A DNA stretch of 64,000 nt. Source: Belliella calami. Its GTDB lineage: Bacteria; Bacteroidota; Bacteroidia; Cytophagales; Cyclobacteriaceae. The stretch's first letter is position 1. Each line of letters begins with the position of its first letter. Of the stretch, positions 35,656 through 44,265 are shown in pieces. The position numbers were made by a program, and so were the translations under genes. The notes beneath the pieces are model-generated. The model was not told the DNA's origin. It made no database searches and saw only the letters and a program-made list of their open reading frames with translations. The DNA is taken from assembly GCF_022549695.1 (NCBI RefSeq), contig NZ_JAKZGS010000009.1:98036-162035 (forward strand), given 5' to 3'.

Positions 35656-36186
35656 ATGAAAATCAAATTTTTAATTTTATCCATGGCTTTTTTTCTTCAT
35701 AGCCATTTTTCCTCCGCTCAGAAAATAAAAATAGAAGATCAGGGGCCAGAAGTTGGCAGTATGTTTCCAGATTTCGAATATGAAACATTGGATGGAGAGA
35801 AGGTCGCGCTAGGTTCTTATTCCGACAAAGTCGTAGTAATCAATACTTGGTTTGTTGGTTGTAGTGGTTGTAAAGTAGAAGAGCCATATCTAGCAAAGCT
35901 TACTGAAGAATATAAAGACAATGACAGCGTAGTTTTTATTGCTTTGGCAATGAGTAGTCCGAATAAAATCCAAAGATATCTGGAGAGGAATGGAGATTAT
36001 GGTTATCTACAGGTGAGTGTTCCTAGAAAAGAAATCTTGGAGAAATATAGGGTCGTAATTTCACCAAGTCATTTTATTGTTAAAGATGGAGTTCTTGTTG
36101 CCAAATACATCGGGTCTCCCATGGTTCCACATTATAGTAATTTGGAATTATTTCGTGAGGAAATAGAGAAAGCGGTTAAAGAATGA
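35656..36186 (+). CDS. TlpA-like thiol-disulfide oxidoreductase
   Basis: 176 residues with a signal peptide (about 1-21, cleavage after FSSA). Thioredoxin fold in AhpC/TSA-redoxin style: GSMFPDFEYETLDGEKV, VVINTWFVGCSGCKVEEP with a CSGC redox pair, and a cis-Pro loop ISPSHFIVKDG. The usual TlpA motif is WCxPC, so this CSGC variant may have a different redox potential. Probably a periplasmic thiol reductase. Monocistronic. Confidence 0.87.
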   Translation: MKIKFLILSMAFFLHSHFSSAQKIKIEDQGPEVGSMFPDFEYETLDGEKVALGSYSDKVVVINTWFVGCSGCKVEEPYLAKLTEEYKDNDSVVFIALAMSSPNKIQRYLERNGDYGYLQVSVPRKEILEKYRVVISPSHFIVKDGVLVAKYIGSPMVPHYSNLELFREEIEKAVKE

Positions 36187-36325
36187 GTCACTAATTTACT
36201 TAAAATTGTTCTTCAATGGTTGTTAACTTTCTTGTTTTTAAAACAAATGAACACTATCAAATGAATTGTTTGAACTGCATTAAACTTTTATAGTAATTTC
36301 AATTAAAGTTTTACTGAGTATCAGG

Positions 36326-36580
36326 TCAATAATGGTATCTGCACTGGAGAATGTAGATAGACTCCTTTTCAATTTTGTAAACTAATCTGTGTTCAAGGTT
36401 GATCCTTCTCGACCACCATCCAGAAAGGTCATGCTTGAGGGGCTCTGGCTTTCCAGTCCCTTCAAAAGGTGTTCTCATTGAAGTTTTGATCAGTTCATTG
36501 ATCTTTTTAAGGATTTTTCTGTCGGTCTGCTGCCAAAAAAGATAGTCCTCCCATCCAGTACTCAAAAAAATTATTTTCAT
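36326..36580 (-). CDS. yoeB: YoeB-type mRNA interferase toxin
   Basis: 84 residues, the usual length for YoeB. RelE-like fold that cuts ribosome-bound mRNA at the A site. Typical segments: GWEDYLFWQQTDRKILKKINELI, GTGKPEPLKHDLSGWWSRRINLEHRLVYKI, and the C-terminal CRYHY with the conserved catalytic His-Tyr tail. The antitoxin gene lies 13 bases upstream in the same unit. Confidence 0.93.
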   Translation of the reverse strand: MKIIFLSTGWEDYLFWQQTDRKILKKINELIKTSMRTPFEGTGKPEPLKHDLSGWWSRRINLEHRLVYKIEKESIYILQCRYHY

Positions 36581-36593
36581 AGGCCTGAGATAA

Positions 36594-36845
36594 TTATTCT
36601 ACGAGACTTTTTTCTTCTCCTAATCCTTTTTCAAATTCTTCAATACCCTTTAGTAAGCGTCCTGCATTTTTAGGACTTTTCAACAAATAAAAAGTTTCCT
36701 GCATGCTATCATAATCTGATTTGGACAATACGACCACATCTTCTCCGTTTGATCTGGTGACAAACAATGGTTGATGGTTGATGAAAACCTTATCTAAAAA
36801 GGACTTCAAGTTTTGTCTGAAGTTTGAGTAAGTTGTAATTTCCAT
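36594..36845 (-). CDS. yefM: YefM/Phd-type antitoxin
   Basis: 83 residues from ATG 36845 (MEITTYSNFRQNL), matching the E. coli YefM length; ATG 36854 three codons earlier is the alternative. The N-terminal Phd/YefM DNA-binding fold has FVTRSNGEDVVVLSKSDYDSM, and the acidic C-terminal tail would wrap the toxin. Together with YoeB it represses its own promoter; the operator is visible upstream. Confidence 0.92.
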   Translation of the reverse strand: MEITTYSNFRQNLKSFLDKVFINHQPLFVTRSNGEDVVVLSKSDYDSMQETFYLLKSPKNAGRLLKGIEEFEKGLGEEKSLVE

Positions 36846-36884
36846 AACATTCAAGTTTAAGTAAATTTAGTAATAATTTTTCAT

Positions 36885-36902
36885 TGTACAACTTCTTGTA
36901 CG
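36885..36902 (-). promoter_or_regulatory. YefM operator: two TGTACA-type sites
   Basis: TGTACA (36885-36890) and TGTACG (36897-36902), spaced 12 bp centre to centre, 40 bases before yefM. The known E. coli yefM-yoeB operator has two palindromes with TGTACA cores 12 bp apart. The first core extends to TTGTACAA; the second is imperfect. Confidence 0.75.
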
Positions 36903-37004
36903 ATGTTGAATTTTAAAAGTTGGAATAACTTTTCTTTCTTGGGGAAATATACTGTCATTGTCTATACTTATTGTTAATTTTCAGTTTCAAATTTCACCAT
37001 TCAA

Positions 37005-38270
37005 ATGATAAACAACACCCCACTAGCAGAAAGAATGCGTCCAATTAGGTTGGAAGACCTTATTGGCCAAGAGCATCTTTCGGCGCCAACATCCTTTTTG
37101 CATAAAGCTATCAAAAGTGGTAATGTACCTTCTTTGATACTTTGGGGACCTCCTGGGGTAGGGAAAACGACCATTGCCAACATCATTGCCAATGAAATCA
37201 AAGCGCCTTTTTATACTTTGAGCGCTATTAGTTCAGGAGTAAAAGATATCAGGGAGGTGATAGAAAAAGCCAGGTTCCAGATGGGTGTAGTGCTTTTTAT
37301 AGATGAAATCCATCGCTTCAATAAATCTCAGCAAGATGCATTGCTTGGAGCGGTAGAGAAGGGGGTGATTCGGTTGATCGGTGCCACTACCGAGAACCCT
37401 TCTTTTGAGGTCAATGCTGCTTTGTTGTCAAGATGTCAGGTGTTTACGTTAAATCCTCTCGGGAAACCCGAATTGGAGGCAATGTTGATTCAGGCTTTGG
37501 AAAAGGATGTTTTCCTCAAGAAAAAAACTGTAGAATTAAGGGAAACCGAAGCTTTACTGAGACTTTCTGGTGGTGATGGGAGGAAATTATTGAATCTCTT
37601 TGAAATTGTCATAGAAGGAATCAATGAAGATCCATGTGTCCTTACCAATGAAATCGTGACTACGATAGCCCAGCAAAAAGTAGCACTTTATGATAAGTCT
37701 GGTGAGCAGCACTATGATATCATTTCTGCATTTATCAAGTCTATCAGGGGATCAGATCCGAATGCTGCAGTCTATTGGCTTGCCAGAATGATCGAAGGCG
37801 GGGAGGACGTCAAATTTATCGCAAGACGATTGGTTATCTTAGCTTCTGAAGATATTGGCAACGCAAATCCCAATGCATTGCTTTTGGCAACCAACTGTTT
37901 TGATGCAGTGAAAATCATCGGTTATCCTGAGGCAAGAATCATTCTTTCACAATGTGTGACATATTTGGCAAGCTCTGCAAAAAGCAATGCTTCTTATATG
38001 GCTATCAACAAAGCCCAGGCATTGGTAAGGGAAAAAGGAGACCTTTCTGTCCCGCTTCATCTTCGCAATGCGCCTACCAAGCTTATGAAAGATTTGAATT
38101 ATGGCAAAGAATACAAATATTCACATGATTACGAAGGCAATTTTGTTGCTCAGGAGTTTTTGCCAGAAGAAATCAAAAACCTCAAGCTTTATGATCCCGG
38201 GAATAATGCAAGGGAAAATGAGCTAAGAAAATACCTGAATTCAAAGTGGAAAGGGAAGTATGGATATTGA
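37005..38270 (+). CDS. rarA: Replication-associated recombination protein A (RarA/MgsA)
   Basis: 421 residues, clamp-loader-like AAA+ ATPase acting at stalled forks. Walker A GPPGVGKTT, Walker B VLFIDEIHRFNKSQQDALL, sensor 1 IGATTENPSFEVNAALLSRCQV, and the C-terminal tetramerisation part with SGEQHYDIISAFIKSIRGSDPNAAVYWLARMIEGGEDVKFIARR and NAPTKLMKDLNYGKEYKY, the RarA signature. Length fits. Monocistronic. Confidence 0.95.
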   Translation: MINNTPLAERMRPIRLEDLIGQEHLSAPTSFLHKAIKSGNVPSLILWGPPGVGKTTIANIIANEIKAPFYTLSAISSGVKDIREVIEKARFQMGVVLFIDEIHRFNKSQQDALLGAVEKGVIRLIGATTENPSFEVNAALLSRCQVFTLNPLGKPELEAMLIQALEKDVFLKKKTVELRETEALLRLSGGDGRKLLNLFEIVIEGINEDPCVLTNEIVTTIAQQKVALYDKSGEQHYDIISAFIKSIRGSDPNAAVYWLARMIEGGEDVKFIARRLVILASEDIGNANPNALLLATNCFDAVKIIGYPEARIILSQCVTYLASSAKSNASYMAINKAQALVREKGDLSVPLHLRNAPTKLMKDLNYGKEYKYSHDYEGNFVAQEFLPEEIKNLKLYDPGNNARENELRKYLNSKWKGKYGY

Positions 38271-38425
38271 TTAAAGAAACTTGAATTCATCTACCTTTTC
38301 GATTTTTTGTTTCAAATTATTGATTTTAAGTAACTCTTTCATGATTTCTATAGAATAATTAAAAATCTATTCTATCTTGAATGGTAAAAATATTTAATGT
38401 CTATTAATCATTGATATCAAAGCCT

Positions 38426-39913
38426 ATGATGCTACAACTAATCAAATTGGAATTGACAAAAACCATGCGATCCACTTCCTTTGCCAAATCGGTTTTGGTG
38501 GCTGTTTTTCTTGGGTTTTTGGCAGTATTGCTTCTTTCTTATTTACTGATTTTAGGCTTGGTACTGAAAGAGGTGATAGAGGAGGTTTTCAAGACAACAG
38601 ACACACTCAGCGTGTTGAATTCATACCTGATTTACTTTTTTCTATTTGAATTTATGATCAGGTATTTCACCCAAAAGCTTCCAGTAATTGAACTTGAGCG
38701 CTTCTTGCATTTACCTATAAAGAAAAGTAGGATTATCAATTTCCTTTTGGGAAGATCATTTGTGTCTCCATTATCGTTGATAGCATTGCTACTTTTTACA
38801 CCTTTCGCATTCAGGGTAATTGCACCAGAATATGGAAGTCAAGGTGCGTGGACTTGGTTGTTCTCCATCTTACTTGCAAGCTGGTCACTTCATTGGTTTA
38901 TGTTGTGGTTCAAGCAAAAATTTGAAGATAGCTTTATAGGCTTGATAGTCACCTTTGCAGTGATTTTATTAGGAGTTGGATCTAGTTATTATGGATGGTT
39001 CAATTTGGGAGAATTGATTAAGCCATTTTTCGACTACTCATTGACGTCAATTATTCCAGTGGCATGTTTGCTTGGCTTGTGCATCGGTATGTATTGGCTT
39101 GCATATTCCTTTTATACCAAAAATGCATACCTCGAAGATCTTGCAAAAGAAGAAGAGGTTAGGTTTGTCAATTCAAATTTTGGGATTTTTGACCGTTTTG
39201 GTTTGGCTGGTGAGCTTGCAAATTTAGAGTGGAAATTGATCATTAGGCATAAAAAGAGCAGAACCTATCTCATGTTGGCTGGCTTCTTTCTTTTGTATGG
39301 ATTGATATTTTATACCAATCCCCTCTATAAGTCCGTTGATGGATTTAGTCACATGTTTGTATTTGTTGGGACATTTATTACAAGCATTTTCATGTTGCAA
39401 TATGGTCAGCTTTTCTTGAGTTGGAATTCCGCAAATTTTGATTTCTTCCTCAATAAACGAGGAGGAGTGGAGGCATTGGTCAAAGGGAAGTACTTGCTTT
39501 TTGTGGCCACTTCTGCATTTTGTTTTTTGGCATCTGTTCCTTATGTTTATTTCGGTTGGGAAATACTATTGATCCACCTAGCCACTTTCTTATTCAATAT
39601 GGGAGTAGTCATCCATTTGGTGATCTATCTTTCGCTTTGGAAACCAAAACCTATGGATCTCAACAAAGGGGCTATATTCAATTATGAAGGTGTTGGAATC
39701 GCACAGTTTCTGATGATGCTTCCGATTTTCTTGGGGCCTTATGTAGTATATTTTCCTTTTGCCTTATTGATCAACCAATATGCTGGATTGTTGGCGCTGG
39801 GAATTACTGGGGTCATTGGTATTATAGCAGGACCATATTTATCTTCCTTTCCTGTTAATAAAGTATTAAAAAACAGATATGAAATTTCATCCGCATTTAG
39901 ACAAGAATTATGA
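38426..39913 (+). CDS. DUF5687 ABC transporter membrane subunit
   Basis: About 495 residues from ATG 38426 (ATG 38429 is equally possible; the TTG at 38411 adds unconserved residues). At least ten hydrophobic segments. The N-terminal LIKLELTKTMRSTSFAKSVLVAVFLGF is typical of DUF5687 proteins of Bacteroidota, which accompany an ABC ATPase. The stop overlaps the ATPase start (ATGA). It forms the membrane part of an ABC-2-like exporter; substrate unknown. Confidence 0.85.
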   Translation: MMLQLIKLELTKTMRSTSFAKSVLVAVFLGFLAVLLLSYLLILGLVLKEVIEEVFKTTDTLSVLNSYLIYFFLFEFMIRYFTQKLPVIELERFLHLPIKKSRIINFLLGRSFVSPLSLIALLLFTPFAFRVIAPEYGSQGAWTWLFSILLASWSLHWFMLWFKQKFEDSFIGLIVTFAVILLGVGSSYYGWFNLGELIKPFFDYSLTSIIPVACLLGLCIGMYWLAYSFYTKNAYLEDLAKEEEVRFVNSNFGIFDRFGLAGELANLEWKLIIRHKKSRTYLMLAGFFLLYGLIFYTNPLYKSVDGFSHMFVFVGTFITSIFMLQYGQLFLSWNSANFDFFLNKRGGVEALVKGKYLLFVATSAFCFLASVPYVYFGWEILLIHLATFLFNMGVVIHLVIYLSLWKPKPMDLNKGAIFNYEGVGIAQFLMMLPIFLGPYVVYFPFALLINQYAGLLALGITGVIGIIAGPYLSSFPVNKVLKNRYEISSAFRQEL

Positions 39914-40605
39914 TCACAATAACTAACCTTCAGAAAAAATACAAAGATATTGTTGTATTGGATGTTGAGACATTAGAAATCCCAAAATCAGAATGTTTTG
40001 GTTTGGTGGGTAATAATGGTGCAGGTAAAACTACACTTTTCAGGATTATTCTTGACTTGGTACGTGCCACTTCCGGAAATGTAATTATCGATGGAGAAGA
40101 TGTAAGCAAATCAGAAGATTGGAAATCCAAAGTTGGCGCTTATCTTGACGAACACATGCTTTTGTCTTACCTGACGGCAGATGAGTATTTCGAAACTTTA
40201 AGAAAGATATATGGACTGTCTGTGGAGGATTTGGCGCTTCACCTTGCCAAATTCGATGAGCTGTTCAACGATGAAATCAGAGGAAAGAAAAAGTATTTGA
40301 GAGATTTGTCAAAAGGGAATATCAAAAAGGTTGGTGTCGCAGCAGCTATGATGGGAAACCCACAGGTAGTCATGCTTGACGAACCTTTTGAAAACCTGGA
40401 TCCAAGTTCACAGAATAGACTGAAAAAATTGATTCTTCAGGAAAAAGAGCTTTCCCAAATCACTTTCTTGATTTCCAGTCACGACTTGAATCACGTAACA
40501 GATATTTGCGAAAGAATAGTCTTGTTGGAAAAAGGTAAAGTAATCAAAGATCTTAAGGATAAGTCTTTGATGGTCGGAGAGTTGAATGAATATTTTGGGA
40601 CTTGA
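39910..40605 (+). CDS. ABC transporter ATP-binding subunit
   Basis: 231 residues. Walker A GNNGAGKTT, Q-loop region AYLDEH, signature LSKGNIKKVGVA, Walker B VVMLDEPFENLDP and H-loop ISSHDLNH. Partner of the DUF5687 membrane protein, whose stop overlaps its start. A terminator follows. Although the tripartite exporter at 16.7 kb lacks an ATPase, this subunit is far away and clearly paired with DUF5687. Confidence 0.92.
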   Translation: MITITNLQKKYKDIVVLDVETLEIPKSECFGLVGNNGAGKTTLFRIILDLVRATSGNVIIDGEDVSKSEDWKSKVGAYLDEHMLLSYLTADEYFETLRKIYGLSVEDLALHLAKFDELFNDEIRGKKKYLRDLSKGNIKKVGVAAAMMGNPQVVMLDEPFENLDPSSQNRLKKLILQEKELSQITFLISSHDLNHVTDICERIVLLEKGKVIKDLKDKSLMVGELNEYFGT

Positions 40606-40630
40606 TGTAAATTAGAATTTGAGAAATTGA

Positions 40631-40668
40631 AAAAGAGATTTGCTGGACTGGTAAATCTCTTTTGTTTT
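40631..40668 (+). terminator. Intrinsic terminator after ABC operon
   Basis: AAAAGAGATTT (40631-40641) pairs with AAATCTCTTTT (40653-40663), then TGTTTTT. It makes an upstream TTG (40627) impossible as a start of the following gene. Confidence 0.85.
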
Positions 40669-40770
40669 TCTAGCAAGTCATCATTCGCTTTGAAACTTAA
40701 CACTTTTCAGACCGGTATTTTGGATAAGGTCTCCCTTTGCATTAATTTTCAATACTCAATTGAATCATTT

Positions 40771-41997
40771 GTGAAAAAGGAAAGAAGAGCATTTATCAAA
40801 AAAATCACTTTGGCATCTTTGGCTTCGGCTTTGGGAGCGGAAATTGTATTCGCGAAGAATTTGCCCAAAGATTATATACCTGTTTTCCTTGAAGAGCAAG
40901 ATAGCCTAAAGGCATTTGGTAAAGATTCTGCTCTGAAGGTACTCAATGACCGGCCATGGAATATTGAGACTCCCATTCACTTGCTTGATGATAAGGTTAC
41001 CCCTGCAGACAAAATGTTTGTCAGAAACAATGGTTCAATTCCTGATAAAATTGATATCTCCACTTGGTCATTGACATTAAAAGGGGAGTCGGTACAAAAG
41101 GAAAAAAGCTATACGCTTTCCGAATTGAAAAATAAATTCAAAAATTACACCTACCAACTTACCTTGGAATGTGGTGGTAATGGGAGAGGGGAATTTTATC
41201 CACCTACAGAAGGAAATCAATGGGGGCAAGGTGCGGTTTCCTGTGCTTTGTGGACCGGAATCAGGTTGAAAGATCTCTTAGAAGATGTGGGTATCAAAAA
41301 GGATGCAGTCTATATTGGATATCATGGCGTAGATGCTCATCTTAGTGGTGATCCAAAAAAAGAAGCCATTTCGAGAGGAATTCCAATCAAAAAGGCCATG
41401 CAAGACGAGACTTTGTTGGCTTTTCAGATGAATGGTAAAGAAATCCCAATGGCTCATGGTTATCCTTTGAGATTAGTCGCAGGTGGTTATCCAGCTTCAG
41501 CATCGGGAAAATGGCTAAAAGCTATTTCTGTAAGGAATATAGTACATGATGGAGCAAAGATGGAATCACCATCTTACAGAGTTCCGATAGAGCCCATTGA
41601 GCCCGGTACACAAACGGCTGCCGAAAACATGCGAATCATAGAATCCATGCCCGTCAAATCTTTGATCACCCATCCTAAATCTGGAGCAGAGTTTTCTATA
41701 GGCAAAACACTTGAAATTAGAGGGCATGCTTGGGCAGGTGAGGAAGAAGTAAGTAAAGTTGCCTATTCAATAGATTTTGGTGCCACTTGGCAATCTTGCA
41801 ATCTTGACAAGCCAGTGAATAGGTTTGCTTGGCAGCATTTTCAGACAAATATCAAATTCCCAAAAAAGGGATATTATGAAATTTGGGTGATGGCAACTGA
41901 TGAAAATGGAAATAGTCAACCTATGGTAGTTCCTGGGTGGAACCCAAAAGGTTACCTCAACAATGCTTGTCACAGAATAGCCGTAAAAGTAAGCTGA
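40771..41997 (+). CDS. Molybdopterin sulfite oxidase/dehydrogenase-like protein (Tat-exported)
   Basis: 408 residues from GTG 40771. This start puts a Tat leader first: KKERRAFIKKITLASLASALGAEIVFAK (twin Arg, hydrophobic stretch), so the protein is exported folded. The sulfite-oxidase domain has LTLECGGNGRGEF, where Cys134 is the Moco ligand, and HGVDAHLSGD...ISRGIPIKKAM and HGYPLRLVAGGYPA. A C-terminal Mo-co dimerisation domain (about 290-400) follows, with RGHAWAGEEEVSKVAYSIDFGATW. It would oxidise sulfite in the periplasm and pass electrons to the monoheme cytochrome c encoded two bases downstream. Other small oxidised substrates cannot be excluded. Confidence 0.87.
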   Translation: MKKERRAFIKKITLASLASALGAEIVFAKNLPKDYIPVFLEEQDSLKAFGKDSALKVLNDRPWNIETPIHLLDDKVTPADKMFVRNNGSIPDKIDISTWSLTLKGESVQKEKSYTLSELKNKFKNYTYQLTLECGGNGRGEFYPPTEGNQWGQGAVSCALWTGIRLKDLLEDVGIKKDAVYIGYHGVDAHLSGDPKKEAISRGIPIKKAMQDETLLAFQMNGKEIPMAHGYPLRLVAGGYPASASGKWLKAISVRNIVHDGAKMESPSYRVPIEPIEPGTQTAAENMRIIESMPVKSLITHPKSGAEFSIGKTLEIRGHAWAGEEEVSKVAYSIDFGATWQSCNLDKPVNRFAWQHFQTNIKFPKKGYYEIWVMATDENGNSQPMVVPGWNPKGYLNNACHRIAVKVS

Positions 41998-41998
41998 A

Positions 41999-42469
41999 AT
42001 GAAAGAAGAGGATATTAAGAGAATGATCCGATTTGTGTCAATTTTGGGTTTTTTATTGCTTTTTTTGGTGCTTTCTTCCATTGGAGTTGTCTTGATGTTA
42101 CAATACCAGCCTGACTTGGTACAAGGCTGGCTAGCCAAAGAAAAATCTCGAAATTCAGAACAGATTAATGAAGCCTTTCAAGATGAATGGACACCTGAGA
42201 AATTGGAAGAAGTGGGTTTGGTCGAAGGAGAAGGGCTTCAATTGGTTTTGGCTAATTGTACCAACTGTCATTCTGCAAAGCTCGTTACCCAGAATAGATT
42301 CACCCGTGAAGGATGGATACAAGTGATTCGCTGGATGCAGGAAACACAAGGGTTTTGGGAATTGGGAGAGAATGAAGATGCCATCGTTGACTATCTTTCT
42401 ACCCATTTCGCTCCAGAAGCACAAGGACGTAGAATGCCACTGGAAGTGGAATGGTATAGTTTAGAGTGA
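41999..42469 (+). CDS. Membrane-anchored monoheme cytochrome c
   Basis: 156 residues. One membrane helix at about 10-34, then a periplasmic domain with the heme motif CTNCH (about residue 88-92) and downstream methionines as possible axial ligand (WMQET or RRMPLE). It follows the sulfite-oxidase-like gene by one base, the order of SorAB-type sulfite dehydrogenases, so it is probably the electron acceptor. The fit to that role is inference from position. Confidence 0.87.
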   Translation: MKEEDIKRMIRFVSILGFLLLFLVLSSIGVVLMLQYQPDLVQGWLAKEKSRNSEQINEAFQDEWTPEKLEEVGLVEGEGLQLVLANCTNCHSAKLVTQNRFTREGWIQVIRWMQETQGFWELGENEDAIVDYLSTHFAPEAQGRRMPLEVEWYSLE

Positions 42470-42704
42470 AAATGGATACGAGATGCGAGAGACTAGAAGC
42501 TAGAGATTAGATAGGAGATAGAAGACACAAGATTCAAGACAAAATGTAATCAACCCCTATGGACCTGTCCCGACGGATGACGGGTTAAACCTTGAATACT
42601 TGGCCGTGACGGAGCCCTGGGTCGCAACCCGGGGAATAATGATGATACAGGAAACAACAAGCCCAGATGGGATTGAACATTTTTAATTCCGAATTGATTT
42701 TCAT
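42470..42704. repeat. REP-like element, second copy
   Basis: No gene. It begins with a purine-rich run of AGA words (42476-42543) right after the cytochrome stop, then CCTGTCCCGACGGATGACGGGTT, then CCCTGGG-TCGCAA-CCCGGGG (42617-42635), then AGCCCAGATGGGATTGAACA (42660-42679). These are the same modules as at 34051-34363 in a different order. Confidence 0.6.
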
Positions 42705-42773
42705 ATTATAATGTGATTTTTTATTGATTTTTAATTCAGTTTTGTCTATTTTTATTGAAAATCACATTATAAT
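42705..42773 (+). promoter_or_regulatory. Inverted-repeat operator of hipB
   Basis: ATTATAATGTGATTTT (42705-42720) and AAAATCACATTATAAT (42758-42773) are perfect 16-bp inverted repeats 37 bases apart; the second overlaps the hipB start codon. Each contains TCACATTATAAT-type sequence. This is what an autorepressor binding its own promoter would be expected to recognise. Confidence 0.7.
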
Positions 42774-42987
42774 GACAATTCAAGAGATTGGAATTTATAT
42801 AAGAGAGCGTAGAAAGATGCTGGAAGTCACTCAGCCTGATTTGGCAGAGATGGCAGGTATCAGTATAAACACCTTATACAAAATAGAAAGAGGAGTGGCG
42901 AATCCTTCCGTAAAAGTGCTTAAAAAAATAGGTGATATTCTAGGGTTGGAAATTTCGATAGGATTAAAAAAAATAAATGATCGATGA
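42772..42987 (+). CDS. hipB: HipB-like helix-turn-helix antitoxin
   Basis: 71 residues from ATG 42772. A Cro/C1 helix-turn-helix: RRKMLEVTQPDLAEMAGISINTLYKIERGVANPSVKVLKKIGDIL. Length and the HipA remnant downstream identify a HipB-type antitoxin. The ATG sits in the second arm of a 16-bp inverted repeat, so repression could also block translation initiation. The gene itself looks intact while its toxin is broken. Confidence 0.85.
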   Translation: MTIQEIGIYIRERRKMLEVTQPDLAEMAGISINTLYKIERGVANPSVKVLKKIGDILGLEISIGLKKINDR

Positions 42988-42996
42988 AACAGGCAA

Positions 42997-43741
42997 ATGT
43001 GTTTCGAAATGGTGGATCAAGTTCCTGCGAATGAACATTTGACTATGCAAATAGCCAAGCAGTTGTATGGGATAAAAACTGCGGAAAATGCACTTGTATT
43101 TTTTCAAAATGGAGAGCCCGCGTATATGACGAAAAGATTTGATGTCTTGAAAAATGGGAAGAAATTGGGAATGGAAGATTTTGCGAGTCTTGCAGGAAAG
43201 ACAAAGCAAACTAATGGGGATGAATTTAAATACAATTATAGTTATGAAGGTATAGCAGATCTTATCAAACAATATGTGCCTTCAGCTCCAATAGCATTGG
43301 AAAACTTCTACAGATTGTTGTTGTTCAATTTCCTATTCTCCAATGGAGATGCACATTTAAAAAATTTCAGCATTTTGGAAACAAAAGCAGGTGATTACCA
43401 ATTGAGTCCCGCTTATGACCTTATCAATACGAGGCTTCATGTTAATGATCCGGAACTTGCATTAAAAGGTGGGCTGTTTAAGAATGATTATTATACAGAA
43501 AGTTATGAAGCGAATGCTTTCTATGCCTATGATGACTTTCTATGAATTTGGGATAAAAATCGGAGTTTTGAAACAGAGGGTTTTAAAAATAATGAGTGGG
43601 TTTTCATCCGAAAAACCAGAAGTTCAGTCATTGGTGAAAAGGAGTTTTTTAAATGAAGAAGCCAAAAATATTTATCTTCAAACCTATAAGGAAAAGCTCA
43701 AGGCCTTAAATTTTTCTTTTATTGGACCTATCTCAGGTTAG
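42997..43741 (+). pseudogene. hipA: Decayed HipA-type kinase gene
   Basis: C-terminal part of a HipA kinase: NEHLTMQIAKQLYGIKTA, PAYMTKRFD, FLFSNGDAHLKNFSI (catalytic loop with N-D-H-N) and LSPAYDLINT (metal-binding Asp). The N-terminal domain and kinase N-lobe are missing; the frame is closed by the hipB stop immediately upstream. At 43540 one extra base shifts the frame: reading ends after YAYDDFL, while the correct continuation YEFGIKIGVLKQRV runs in another frame to 43741. Both defects indicate a non-functional toxin. Confidence 0.85.
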
Positions 43742-43797
43742 TGAATGGTTAATCAGAATTGATTGAAAATCATCTTTTATTTACCAAAATGTCAATA

Positions 43798-43853
43798 AAA
43801 AAACTCCCTGAATCTCCGAAAGCTCAAAAAGTTTCGGGGGATTCAGGGAGTTT
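43798..43853 (-). terminator. Terminator of tmRNA
   Basis: AAACTCCCTGAATC and GATTCAGGGAGTTT form a long stem with inner CCGAAA / TTTCGG pairing; on the minus strand it is followed by a T-run. Confidence 0.85.
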
Positions 43854-43857
43854 AGGT

Positions 43858-44265
43858 TGTGGAGCTGGCGAGATTCGAACTCGCGTCCAGATAGGGAAAC
43901 ACCGTACCGTCTACATGTTTAGTCACCTGTTGGGTTTTCGACGATATGCTGCTGGATGACACACCTACATATCACTTATCTACTAGATTTTCGCATCTGC
44001 TTAGTAGTATCACAGACACTAGTCCTAACATTTCGACACCTCAGAATCAACCTCGAAAGGACGAAAGGTTGCGAGATGTGGCCGGGGAATCTCTATCGAG
44101 GCTCAACCCTTTAAGCGTTATCTATTTCCCGTAAGGGATAGATTAGGCAGCCATGGCGTAATTAGATTCGCCAATTATGGTTCGTATGAATTATTCACAG
44201 ACGTACATACTCCACCTGACATGCGAGCCCGATCCTTACACCTACTGTCAAAACCGGTCAGCCCC
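43858..44265 (-). ncRNA. ssrA: Transfer-messenger RNA (tmRNA)
   Basis: About 405 nucleotides on the minus strand. The 5' end GGGGCTGACCGG pairs with the 3' CAGCTCC to form a 7-bp acceptor stem, and the T-arm GTTCGAATCTCG precedes it. The tag frame at 44172-44143 reads GGC GAA TCT AAT TAC GCC ATG GCT GCC TAA, giving GESNYAMAA, close to tags known from Cytophagales. It rescues ribosomes stalled on broken mRNA with SmpB. The small ORFs on the plus strand across it are not genes. Confidence 0.96.

Noticed and set aside
40627..40770. Earlier TTG start for the sulfite-oxidase-like protein
   Set aside because: Lies inside a terminator and would place 48 residues ahead of the Tat signal.
43759..44134. 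Two short plus-strand open frames
   Set aside because: They lie inside the tmRNA gene on the other strand.
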